Below are positions 1 to 6,711 of a stretch of DNA of 20,883 bases, in pieces. Position 1 is the stretch's first letter; every line of letters starts with the position of its first letter. The stretch is taken from IMG/VR virus record IMGVR_UViG_3300038369_000022, positions 1 to 20,883 of that record; one strand, written 5' to 3'. Made by a program: the position numbers and the translations under genes. The notes under the pieces are model-generated. The model was given only the letters and a program-made list of their open reading frames with translations, did no database searches and was not told the origin of the DNA. The DNA comes from a virus.

Positions 1-2
1 CA

Positions 3-443
3 GGTGATAACGAAAAGACTTGTACTATTACTGGTACAGATGTTTTTGGTAATGCTTTGACTGAAGTTATAACATCAACTGGATCAGCAGAAGCAGTAGC
101 AGGTACAAGTTTATTTTTAACTGTTACCGCAGTTGAATGTTCAGCACAATATGCAGCGAACATAAAAGTTGGATCAGGAACATTGTGTGCTCAAGCAGTA
201 GAAAGTTCTAATAGAGTAAGATTAAAAGGTATGTCCGTGGTGTCAGGTGGCACAGCAGGTGATGTAGAGTTTATAAATGGCACACCTGAAAGTGGCACTA
301 CATTATTTAAATCAAGGACTATTGGAACAGCTAATAACACCATAGATAGAACCATACCTTCTGAGGGTGTTCTGTTTGAGAGTGGAGCTTGTGTAAAGTA
401 TACTTTAGATACGGCAGATAATATAACTGTATTCTACGCATAG
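3..443 (+). CDS. Probable virion structural protein, 3' end (5' partial)
   Basis: The reading frame is open from the first base of the window to a TAG at 441-443, giving 146 residues with no N-terminus. A TTG at position 57 could act as a start, but the frame continues upstream with residues of the same Thr/Gly-rich type (CTITGTDVFGNALTE), so a partial gene is more likely. The composition is rich in Thr, Ser, Gly and Val with few charges, as in beta-rich phage capsid decoration, head-fibre or tail proteins. I do not recognise a named domain. It sits just before a run of small basic proteins and head-tail adaptor genes, which fits a head or head-completion role. That role is inferred from context only. 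Confidence 0.72.
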   Translation, partial: GDNEKTCTITGTDVFGNALTEVITSTGSAEAVAGTSLFLTVTAVECSAQYAANIKVGSGTLCAQAVESSNRVRLKGMSVVSGGTAGDVEFINGTPESGTTLFKSRTIGTANNTIDRTIPSEGVLFESGACVKYTLDTADNITVFYA

Positions 444-451
444 AGGTAGAT

Positions 452-739
452 ATGGCAGAAAAAGGCACAATGAAGGGTCACACTATAAAAGGGGGACATA
501 AACGCCCCACTAAAGCTGGTGCTGGCATGACTAAAAAAGGTGTTGCCAAGTATCGTAGAGACAACCCTGGATCTAAATTAAAAACCGCTGTTACTGGGAA
601 AGTTAAGCCTGGTAGCAAAGCTGCAAAAAGACGCAAATCCTTTTGTGCACGTAGTGCTGGGCAGATGAAGAAGTTCCCTAAAGCTGCGAAAAACCCAAAT
701 AGCCGTTTACGTCAAGCACGTAGACGATGGAAATGTTAG
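452..739 (+). CDS. Small basic phage protein, DUF6321-like
   Basis: 95 residues, strongly basic, with MTKKGVAKYRRDNPGSKLKT at about residues 26-45 and KPGSKAAKRRKSFCARSAGQ at about 52-71. These two segments resemble a conserved family of small phage proteins that I recall as DUF6321, common in marine myoviruses and podoviruses; its function is unknown. The C-terminus is an Arg/Lys tail ending in RRRWKC. It starts with ATG after a GAGGTAGA ribosome-binding stretch, 8 bases after the preceding stop, and opens a run of four basic proteins. The net positive charge suggests binding to nucleic acid or to acidic virion parts, but that is inference. The coding call is firm; the family name is from memory. 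Confidence 0.85.
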   Translation: MAEKGTMKGHTIKGGHKRPTKAGAGMTKKGVAKYRRDNPGSKLKTAVTGKVKPGSKAAKRRKSFCARSAGQMKKFPKAAKNPNSRLRQARRRWKC

Positions 740-748
740 GAGATTAAA

Positions 749-1402
749 ATGGAAATGATGGGCGGCTCCATTGAGGAGTATAAAAAAAGATTAAACAAAA
801 GTTTAAAACAACCAAAAAAGAATAAAAGAGGTGGTGGAGCAAATAAACCTCAAGGACCTATGGCTCAACTTGCTAAAAAGAAAAGAGATAAGTTAAAGAG
901 TGAAGTAGGCACTAACAAAACAAAAACAAAGAGTGTTTTGGGTATAACTGATTTCGCAAAAACACCAAAACCTCCTACAACTAAAAATATAAAAAAGGGA
1001 ACATTGGGGGCTAGAAATAGACCTACACCTAAAGCTCCTGATACTAAGAATATAAAGAAGACTTCTAGGGGTGACGCTATAACAGGTATGCCTAAACCAA
1101 AACCCGATTTAATTAAAAAGAAAGCCAAAAAAGGTCCTATAGTCACTAAAGAACAATTAGAAAAGTCTGGTTTATCTTTAAGAGATTACATGAACATGAT
1201 GCAAGGTAAGACTCGTAGAGATAAAAAAGGTCCAGAGATGAGTGATGAGGCTTTTGAGGCAAGACGTAATAACCCAAAGAAAATGATGGGTGGTGGTATG
1301 CTTAAACCTAAAAAGAAAATGATGGGTGGTGGCATGACCAAAATAAAGTATAGAGGTGGTGGTATCGTTAGACAAGGCGTACGTCCAACTAAATACATAT
1401 AG
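749..1402 (+). CDS. Lys/Gly-rich repetitive basic protein, function unknown
   Basis: 217 residues, very rich in Lys, with Met-Gly-Gly-Gly motifs. The N-terminus is MEMMGGSIEEYKKRLNKSLK. The middle holds two TKNIKK segments inside Pro/Lys-rich sequence, then SLRDYMNMMQGKTRR, and the C-terminal third carries two KKMMGGG units 12 residues apart followed by YRGGGIVRQG. A GGAGATTAAA ribosome-binding site precedes the ATG. The protein is probably largely disordered. Lys-rich proteins with MGGGM or GGG motifs are frequent in marine phage genomes and are normally annotated as hypothetical. Antisense frames here are a by-product of the skewed composition. No function is assigned; binding of DNA or packaging in the virion would fit the charge. 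Confidence 0.82.
   Translation: MEMMGGSIEEYKKRLNKSLKQPKKNKRGGGANKPQGPMAQLAKKKRDKLKSEVGTNKTKTKSVLGITDFAKTPKPPTTKNIKKGTLGARNRPTPKAPDTKNIKKTSRGDAITGMPKPKPDLIKKKAKKGPIVTKEQLEKSGLSLRDYMNMMQGKTRRDKKGPEMSDEAFEARRNNPKKMMGGGMLKPKKKMMGGGMTKIKYRGGGIVRQGVRPTKYI
1277..1348 (+). repeat. Two-copy 36-base tandem repeat within a basic-protein gene
   Basis: The bases aagaaaatgatgggtggtgg occur at 1277-1296 and again at 1313-1332, exactly 36 bases apart and in the same frame. Each copy continues with a pyrimidine plus ATG and then diverges. They encode KKMMGGGM twice in a 12-residue period. It looks like a recent in-frame duplication or slippage product. Confidence 0.8.
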
Positions 1403-1410
1403 GTGTTCAG

Positions 1411-1632
1411 ATGAGAACGTATTACAAAACAGGTGGCTCCGTAAGAAAAAAGAAAAAGAGTAAAAGCAGAGTCAACGAAGCTGGTAACTACACTAAACCA
1501 TCTTTACGTAAACGTATCTTTAATAGGATAAAAGCTGGTGGTAAAGGTGGTAGACCTGGTCAGTGGAGTGCTCGTAAAGCTCAGATGATGGCTAAAGCCT
1601 ATAAGAAAGCAGGTGGAGGTTACACTAGTTAA
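1411..1632 (+). CDS. Small basic phage protein with GQWSARKAQ motif
   Basis: 73 residues. A Lys/Arg-rich N-terminus (residues 1-25) is followed by NYTKPSLRKRIFNRIKAGGK and GGRPGQWSARKAQMMAKAYK, ending in KAGGGYTS. The GxxGGxPGQWSARKAQ...YKxxGGGY pattern is one I recognise from a short conserved protein found in many phages and some bacteria (possibly the DUF5872 group; I am not certain of the name). Its function is unknown. The predicted fold is a short helical domain after a flexible basic arm. Its stop shares an A with the next gene's start (TAATG at 1630-1634), so the two are probably translationally coupled. Confidence 0.85.
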   Translation: MRTYYKTGGSVRKKKKSKSRVNEAGNYTKPSLRKRIFNRIKAGGKGGRPGQWSARKAQMMAKAYKKAGGGYTS

Positions 1633-1892
1633 TGGCGTTAAAGAAGTCACAAAGGAGTTTAAAAGCATGGGGTAAGCAGAAGTGGCGTACCAAAAGTGGT
1701 AAACCTAGTACACAAGGGCCAAAGGCAACAGGCGAGCGTTACTTACCTGAAAAAGCAATTAAGGCTCTTTCGTCCGCTGAATACGCCCGTTCTACGGCTG
1801 CTAAACGCAAGGCAACTAGAAAAGGTAAACAAGTGGCTAAACAGCCCAAAAAGATTGCTAAAAAAACGAGAGCATATAGAAAGTTTACGTAA
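1632..1892 (+). CDS. Small basic phage protein with KWRTKSGKPS...GERYLPEKAIKAL motif
   Basis: 86 residues with the conserved-looking core KKSQRSLKAWGKQKWRTKSG, then GERYLPEKAIKALSSAEYAR, then a Lys-rich tail (KRKATRKGKQVAKQPKKIAK). I recall close relatives in marine phage genomes, always as small hypothetical proteins. The motif layout suggests a compact helical domain (residues about 30-55) between two basic tails. The ATG overlaps the preceding stop by one base. An overlapping frame (1696-1941) has no comparable motif and is rejected. Function is unknown; the family member next door has similar charge and size, so the two may act together. Confidence 0.87.
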   Translation: MALKKSQRSLKAWGKQKWRTKSGKPSTQGPKATGERYLPEKAIKALSSAEYARSTAAKRKATRKGKQVAKQPKKIAKKTRAYRKFT

Positions 1893-1912
1893 GGTAAAAG
1901 AAAGTTTAGGAT

Positions 1913-2596
1913 ATGGCGACATCGGGAACAACAGCGTTTGACATGGACTTCACGGAGATAGCTGAAGAGGCTTGGGAACGTGCAGGTAGAGAAATGCGTT
2001 CGGGTTATGATTTAAGGACTGCTCGCAGATCCATGAATCTAATGACTATCGAATGGCAGAATCGTGGTATTAATATGTGGACTATAGAAGAGGGCACACA
2101 AGCTGTGTCTGCTGGTACATCTCAGTATACACTCCCTGCAGATACCATAGATCTTCTCGATCATGTGATACGTACAAATGCAGGTAATACCACTACACAA
2201 TCTGATCTTACCATAAGTCGTATAGGTGTGAGCACATACGCATCAATACCGAACAAGTTGACAAGAGGTAGACCGATTCAGGTATGGGTCGAGCGTTTAG
2301 CTGCAGCCCCTAGAATAAACTTGTGGCCTGTACCTGATACCAGTTACACATTCGTATATTATAGAATGAGAAGAATAGAAGATGCAGGTAATGGTGTAGA
2401 AACTGCAGATATGTCTTTTCGTTTCTTACCTTGTTTGGTGGCAGGTTTAGCTTATCACATAGCTATGAAAGTGCCTGAACTAGCACCAAGAATAGAAATG
2501 TTAAAAGCAGCGTATGACGAGCAATATGGGCTAGCTGCTGGAGAAGATAGAGAAAAAACATCGGAACATTTTGTTCCTCGTGTGAATAGGATTTAA
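1913..2596 (+). CDS. Head-tail adaptor-like protein (P22 gp4 / T7 gp11 type), copy 1
   Basis: 227 residues. The helical N-terminus, containing EIAEEAWERAGREMRSGYDL and then RTARRSMNLMTIEWQNRGIN, is followed by a beta-rich middle (GTSQYTLPADTIDLLDHVI; RGRPIQVWVER; INLWPVPDTSYTFVYYRMRR) and a helical C-terminus (FRFLPCLVAGLAYHIAMKVP, then an amphipathic helix). This order matches adaptor proteins that form a ring under the portal and connect it to the short tail, such as P22 gp4 or T7 tail tubular protein A. The assignment is from remembered family patterns, without a search. The start fits the family pattern (MATSGT...). It is followed after 2 bases by the zinc-ribbon-like gene. A second protein of similar plan lies at 3176-3820. 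Confidence 0.82.
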   Translation: MATSGTTAFDMDFTEIAEEAWERAGREMRSGYDLRTARRSMNLMTIEWQNRGINMWTIEEGTQAVSAGTSQYTLPADTIDLLDHVIRTNAGNTTTQSDLTISRIGVSTYASIPNKLTRGRPIQVWVERLAAAPRINLWPVPDTSYTFVYYRMRRIEDAGNGVETADMSFRFLPCLVAGLAYHIAMKVPELAPRIEMLKAAYDEQYGLAAGEDREKTSEHFVPRVNRI

Positions 2597-2598
2597 AT

Positions 2599-2925
2599 AT
2601 GTCAAATAGGTTTGCAACTAACAACAAAGCGTTAGCCGAATGTGATATATGTGGTTTTAGATATAAATTAAAAGAACTACGTGATTTGATAGTAAGAGGT
2701 AATAATACTAACTTAAAAGCGTGTATAGAATGTTGGGGTCCCGATCATCCACAGAATAGACAAGGTATGTTTCCTGTGCATGATCCTCAAGCTATACGTG
2801 ATCCAAGACCTGATTTTGCTGGTTATCCGTCCAGTAGAGCGTTAATATATTCAGGTTCTGAGTTTCATAAATTAAGTTTCCCTGCGTCTGTGGTCGTGGG
2901 GCAAGTAACAGTAACCACTTCATAA
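2599..2925 (+). CDS. Zinc-ribbon-like small protein in the head-tail module
   Basis: 108 residues. Cys15-x2-Cys18 (CDIC) and Cys42-x2-Cys45 (CIEC) are 23 residues apart and form a plausible four-cysteine zinc-binding site. After it come GPDHPQNRQGMFPVHDPQAI and RDPRPDFAGYP, then a short beta-rich C-terminus. Proteins of this kind occur beside adaptor genes in marine podoviruses, as far as I recall, and are probably virion proteins. The function is unknown; a structural zinc clasp between adaptor and nozzle is one possibility, but this is inference. It starts 2 bases after the adaptor stop. Loss of all four cysteines in relatives would argue against metal binding. Confidence 0.83.
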   Translation: MSNRFATNNKALAECDICGFRYKLKELRDLIVRGNNTNLKACIECWGPDHPQNRQGMFPVHDPQAIRDPRPDFAGYPSSRALIYSGSEFHKLSFPASVVVGQVTVTTS

Positions 2926-2935
2926 GGAGAATAAT

Positions 2936-3172
2936 ATGAACAGATCTGATATGGGAAAACAAATTAATAACCCTGGAGGCAAAAAAATACCTGCTGATGC
3001 TAAAGGATTACAAGCATTAAAAAAGGAAAGGCCAGATGTGGTTAAAAAAATGGGTTTTATGAAAAAAGGTGGTATGGTGGAAAAGTATAGTAATGGTGGT
3101 TTAATCGGTGGTAAGATTAAAGCTAGAGGCGCAGGTTGTGCTAAAAAAGGTTATTCTTTTAAGGCTAGTTAA
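2936..3172 (+). CDS. Small Lys/Gly-rich basic protein
   Basis: 78 residues, preceded by an AAGGAGAATAAT ribosome-binding stretch. Residues 15-45 (KKIPADAKGLQALKKERPDV, then VKKMGFMKKGG) look helical and basic. The rest is Gly-rich, with KYSNGGLIGG and the ending RGAGCAKKGYSFKAS. The ending resembles the RG(A/C)G..KRG..F tails found on many small phage proteins of unknown function. It shares the GG(M/L) motif style of the protein at 749-1402. It lies between the zinc-ribbon-like gene and the second adaptor gene, only 3 bases before the latter, so it is almost certainly co-expressed with head-tail proteins. No function assigned. Confidence 0.8.
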   Translation: MNRSDMGKQINNPGGKKIPADAKGLQALKKERPDVVKKMGFMKKGGMVEKYSNGGLIGGKIKARGAGCAKKGYSFKAS

Positions 3173-3175
3173 GTT

Positions 3176-3820
3176 ATGAATTATACAAGTTTAAAAGCAA
3201 ATGTAGAAGAAATATGTGAACAGACGTTTACAGCAGACCAACACGCTTTATTTGCACAGCAGGCAGAACAGAAGATATTTAATTCTGTAGAGTTACCAGC
3301 CATGCGTAATGTTGATAGTAGTAGTTTAACTGCTGGTAATGAGCTGTACACTACACCTGACGGGTATTTATACACTTATAGTTTAGCGATAGTGAACAAC
3401 GATACTCAAACTTTTTTATTAAATAAAGATTCTAATTTTTTAAGAGAGGCATATCCTGTAACTACAACTGCTAAACGTGGATTACCAAAGTTTTATGCTT
3501 ATCATAGCACTTCAGGTTCAAATGTAAAATTTATGTTTTCTCCAATTCCAGATGCTAATTATACATTAGAACACATATACGCAAAGTATCCTACATCTAT
3601 TGTGACTGCAGGTGGCACATATCTTGGAGATAACTTCGATACAGCATTGTTAAATGGTACATTACTAGAGGCAATTAGATTTCAAAAAGGCGAACCTGAT
3701 ATGGTAGCTTTATATGATAAACATTTTTTACAGGCTATAACATTACTTAAACAAGCTGGAGATGGTAAACTTAGACAAGATTATTATCGTTCTGGACAGT
3801 TTAAGACTAATGTGGGTTAG
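3176..3820 (+). CDS. Head-tail adaptor-like protein, copy 2
   Basis: 214 residues. The helical N-terminus (YTSLKANVEEICEQTFTADQ, then HALFAQQAEQKIFNSVELPA) is followed by a beta-rich centre (LYTTPDGYLYTYSLAIV; GLPKFYAYH; KFMFSPIPDANYTLEHIYAK) and helices at the C-terminus (ALLNGTLLEAIRFQKGEPDM; HFLQAITLLKQAGDGK). The order of elements, including the GxP...F/W and P-x-PDxxY strands, parallels the protein at 1913-2596 and phage adaptor proteins, so I call it a second adaptor-like protein. The two sequences are not close, so they are distant relatives or simply share a fold. One may be the adaptor and the other a tail completion protein. Confidence 0.75.
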   Translation: MNYTSLKANVEEICEQTFTADQHALFAQQAEQKIFNSVELPAMRNVDSSSLTAGNELYTTPDGYLYTYSLAIVNNDTQTFLLNKDSNFLREAYPVTTTAKRGLPKFYAYHSTSGSNVKFMFSPIPDANYTLEHIYAKYPTSIVTAGGTYLGDNFDTALLNGTLLEAIRFQKGEPDMVALYDKHFLQAITLLKQAGDGKLRQDYYRSGQFKTNVG

Positions 3821-3829
3821 GAGATATAG

Positions 3830-4261
3830 ATGGCTATAACACAGGCTATGTGTACATCGTTTAAAGTAGCTCTACTAAATGGAGAAATGGATTTTAGTAG
3901 CGACACATCTCAGTCTTTTAAAATAGCTTTATATACATCTTCTGCAGATTTAAGTGCTGCGACTACAGCTTACAGCACAACTAATGAAGTTTCAGGCACA
4001 GGATACGATGCAGGTGGTAAGGCTATCACCATAGCAGCAAATCCTACGTCATCAGGCACTACAGCCTTTTTAGATTTTTCTGATGTTACTTGGAGTTCTT
4101 CTTCTATAACAGCTAGAGGAGCTTTGATATATAAAAGTGCGACAGGTGATCCTGCAATAGCAGTAATTGACTTTGGAGAAAATAAACAATCTAGTTCTGG
4201 GAACTTTGTTATATCGTTTCCCATAGCTGATGCTAATAATGCGATCATACGCATACTGTGA
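3830..4261 (+). CDS. Virion structural protein, beta-rich (hypothetical)
   Basis: 143 residues with a strong AGGAGATATAG ribosome-binding site. Sequence features are SFKIALYTSSADLSAATTAY, NEVSGTGYDAGGKAITIA, then SGTTAFLDFSDVTWSSSSIT and ARGALIYKSATGDPAIAVID. I recognise this pattern from a widespread phage structural protein of unknown exact role, usually encoded next to tail fibres. It is almost all beta and has few charges. The position just before a large fibre suggests a tail-tip, fibre-base or head-decoration part. Coding is firm; the role is inferred. Confidence 0.83.
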   Translation: MAITQAMCTSFKVALLNGEMDFSSDTSQSFKIALYTSSADLSAATTAYSTTNEVSGTGYDAGGKAITIAANPTSSGTTAFLDFSDVTWSSSSITARGALIYKSATGDPAIAVIDFGENKQSSSGNFVISFPIADANNAIIRIL

Positions 4262-4271
4262 TGGAGTTAAG

Positions 4272-4334
4272 ATGAAGTTCTTGCATATATTAACTTGTTC
4301 GTGTAATAATTTAAGTAATCGTGAGGTTTTATAA
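4272..4334 (+). CDS. Possible 20-residue leader peptide ahead of the large fibre gene
   Basis: An ATG at 4272 is preceded by GGAG (4263-4266) and opens a 20-codon frame ending in TAA at 4332-4334, directly against the ATG (4335) of the 790-residue fibre gene. The peptide begins MKFLHILTCSCNN and is hydrophobic at the start. It fills most of one of the two longest gene-poor gaps in the window (73 bases). It could be a translated leader that couples translation into the fibre gene, or chance: a short frame in AT-rich DNA is weak evidence on its own. Confidence 0.35.
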   Translation: MKFLHILTCSCNNLSNREVL

Positions 4335-6707
4335 ATGGCTACAGCGTATACTACATCTTTAAAATTAGCGTTACCTACACAAGGAGAATTGACAGGTACT
4401 TGGGGAGACACGCTTAATAATCAAGTAACTTCTATGATAGAAGAAGCTGTTGCTGGGTTAAAAACTATAAATACTTGGAGTACAAACTCTGCTACATTAT
4501 CTACAGCAGACGGCACAACCTCTGAATCACGAGCAGCTATTTTAAATTTAACAGATACAACCTCTGATTTAAGTGGTGCAGGCACTGTAATATGCCCTGC
4601 AGCAAGTAAAGTTTACATAGTTAAGAACGCTACTGGACAAACAATTACAGTTAAAACAGCTTCAGGTAGTGGTATTGCTATACCAGATGGTACAACTGGG
4701 TTTGTGTATTGTGACGGCACAAACGTACTAGAAGCACTAACAAACGTAGCTGGTAACTTAGTAGTTGGTGGTAATGCTTCTATAGGTGGTAATCTTACTG
4801 TAACAGGTACAACCACATTTAATGGTGGCACACTTACTCTTGGTGATGCTAACACAGATAACATTGTGTTTGGTGGTGAGGTAGATTCTAACATTATACC
4901 TGATGATGACGACACACATGATTTAGGATCGTCTAGTAAGAAATGGAAAGATATATACATAGATGGCATAGCTTATATAGATGCTGTAAATCTTGCTGGA
5001 ACAGCAATAACTGCTACAGCAGCAGAAATAAATATACTTGATGGCGTAACGTCCACAGCATCAGAGCTTAACATATTAGATGGTGTAACATCTACAGCAG
5101 CAGAACTTAATATATTAGATGGTGTAACAGCCACCACCGCAGAATTAAATATACTTGATGGTGTAACAGCCAGTGCTGCTGATATTAATTTAATTGATGG
5201 TATTACAAATGGAACAGTATCGGCATCAAAAGCTGTAATAGTTGATTCAAACAAAGACATAAGCGGATTTAGAAATCTTAGTATTACAGGTGACTTAACA
5301 GTTGCAGGTGATGATATTACCATGGGGACTAACACTTCAGGTAACTTACTTGTTGCAGATGGAACAAACTTTAACTCTGTAGCAGTAGGCGATTTATCAG
5401 AAATATCTTCAGTAGCAAACGATGATGTATTTTTAGCAGTAGACACTTCTGGTGGTGGTCTTAAAAAGATTACAAGAAGTACAATCGTATCAGGACTAGC
5501 TGTTGGTGGTGTCGCTTTATCTAACATAGTAGAGGATACAACTCCTCAACTTGGTGGCAACTTAGACATGAATGGTCAAGATATTGTTACTACCTCAAAT
5601 GCTAACATCGAACTTGCTGCAAATGGAACAGGAAAAGTAGTTGTAAAAGGTAATACCAATCAGGGAGCTATACAATTAAATTGTGAAGCAAACTCACACG
5701 GACAAATCATAATAGCTGCACCACACTCAGAAAGTGCATCTAACACTTTAACTTTACCAAGCACAGGTGGTGATGCTAGATTAGTCTCAACATCTTCAAC
5801 TGCTACACTAACAAACAAAACATTAACAGATCCTGTAATAACAAACATGACAGGCTCTACAATAACATTAGACTCTGCAGGAGACATCACTCTTGATGCA
5901 GGTGGTGCAGACATATTGTTAAAAGATGATGGTACAACTTATGGTGGACTTAGTAACAATAGTGGTGAACTTCTTATAAAGTCAGGCACTACAACTGCCA
6001 TGACATTCAGTGGTGCTAACGTAACACTAGAAGGTAACTTAACTGTATCAGGTACAACCACTACAGTAAATTCAACAACAGTAAATTTAAATGACCATAA
6101 CATTGTATTAGATAGTGGTAATAGCACAAGTGCAGTGGTAAATGGTGCAGGTATTACAATAGAGGGTGGTTCAGGTGATGACGCTACATTTAGCTATAAT
6201 ACAACAGGCCCTAAGTTTGAATTAAAATTAGGTTCAAACCACGAAGATTTACAAGTTGACCAACTAATAGCAGCATCTTTAGATATATCAGGAGATGTAG
6301 ATGTAGACGGAACTTTAGAAACAGACGCATTATCTATCAATGGTACGACAGTTACGTCAACCGCAGCAGAATTAAACATACTTGATGGTGTAACATCAAC
6401 AGCATCAGAGCTTAATATACTTGATGGTGTTACATCCACAACAGCAGAACTTAATATATTAGACGGTGTTACCTCAACAACAGCAGAGTTGAACATCTTA
6501 GATGGCGTAACATCCACAGCAGCAGAGCTAAATATTATGGATGGTAATACATCCGCTTCCTCTACGACATTAGTAGATGCAGACAGAGTAGTAACAAATG
6601 ACAATGGAACAATGAAGCAGGTCGCTTTATCTGATGTCAAAACATATTTAAGTAGTGCAGGGTTTACCACAGACGACCCAACTGCACTTGCAATAGCGTT
6701 AGGATAA
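4335..6707 (+). CDS. Long phage tail fibre with AELNILDGVT repeats
   Basis: 790 residues. The N-terminal LKLALPTQGELTGTWGDTLN (residues 9-28) is a recognised start for marine phage fibre proteins and probably attaches to the tail. Next come beta-rich modules such as GNLTVTGTTTFNGGTLTLGD and DDTHDLGSSSKKWKDIYIDG (near residues 197-216), a first block of five 13-residue repeats (228-292), a middle section with ATLTNKTLTDPVI and DITLDAGGADILLKDDGTTY, and a second block of five repeats (676-740). It ends STTLVDADRVV...LSDVKTYLSSAG. Such fibres form long trimers that reach toward the host. There is no S74 chaperone at its end. Long antisense frames across it only reflect its composition. Confidence 0.92.
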   Translation: MATAYTTSLKLALPTQGELTGTWGDTLNNQVTSMIEEAVAGLKTINTWSTNSATLSTADGTTSESRAAILNLTDTTSDLSGAGTVICPAASKVYIVKNATGQTITVKTASGSGIAIPDGTTGFVYCDGTNVLEALTNVAGNLVVGGNASIGGNLTVTGTTTFNGGTLTLGDANTDNIVFGGEVDSNIIPDDDDTHDLGSSSKKWKDIYIDGIAYIDAVNLAGTAITATAAEINILDGVTSTASELNILDGVTSTAAELNILDGVTATTAELNILDGVTASAADINLIDGITNGTVSASKAVIVDSNKDISGFRNLSITGDLTVAGDDITMGTNTSGNLLVADGTNFNSVAVGDLSEISSVANDDVFLAVDTSGGGLKKITRSTIVSGLAVGGVALSNIVEDTTPQLGGNLDMNGQDIVTTSNANIELAANGTGKVVVKGNTNQGAIQLNCEANSHGQIIIAAPHSESASNTLTLPSTGGDARLVSTSSTATLTNKTLTDPVITNMTGSTITLDSAGDITLDAGGADILLKDDGTTYGGLSNNSGELLIKSGTTTAMTFSGANVTLEGNLTVSGTTTTVNSTTVNLNDHNIVLDSGNSTSAVVNGAGITIEGGSGDDATFSYNTTGPKFELKLGSNHEDLQVDQLIAASLDISGDVDVDGTLETDALSINGTTVTSTAAELNILDGVTSTASELNILDGVTSTTAELNILDGVTSTTAELNILDGVTSTAAELNIMDGNTSASSTTLVDADRVVTNDNGTMKQVALSDVKTYLSSAGFTTDDPTALAIALG
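5016..5210 (+). repeat. First block of five 39-base (13-residue) fibre repeats
   Basis: Five contiguous copies of a 39-base unit encode TAAEINILDGVTS and variants (TASELNILDGVTS, TAAELNILDGVTA, TTAELNILDGVTA, SAADINLIDGITN). The last copy is the most diverged, as expected at a repeat edge. Repeats of this type form regular turns of a trimeric fibre shaft. The same unit recurs at 6360-6554. Confidence 0.93.
6360..6554 (+). repeat. Second block of five 39-base (13-residue) fibre repeats
   Basis: Five contiguous copies encode TAAELNILDGVTS, TASELNILDGVTS, TTAELNILDGVTS twice, and a diverged last copy TAAELNIMDGNTS. The block has the same number of units as the one at 5016-5210 and the same order of TAA then TAS for its first two units, so the blocks may descend from a duplicated cassette. 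Third-position changes show that the copies are not brand new. Confidence 0.93.
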
Positions 6708-6711
6708 TAAC

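Noticed and set aside
57-443. TTG at 57 as the true start of the first gene
   Set aside because: The frame stays open upstream to the window edge with similar composition; no ribosome-binding site precedes the TTG.
1696-1941. Overlapping + strand frame of 81 codons
   Set aside because: It lies in another frame of the basic protein at 1632-1892 and runs into the adaptor start; it lacks the recognised family motifs and a start site.
4281-4320. Possible -35/-10 promoter (TTGCAT, 17 bases, TAATAA)
   Set aside because: Each box matches the consensus at only three of six positions, in AT-rich DNA where such matches are frequent by chance.
4973-5527. Long minus-strand open frame opposite the 790-residue fibre
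   Set aside because: It is antisense to the repeat-rich Thr/Ala coding sequence, has a low-complexity product (repeats of VDVTPSN) and no ribosome-binding site; the sense frame has clear fibre motifs.
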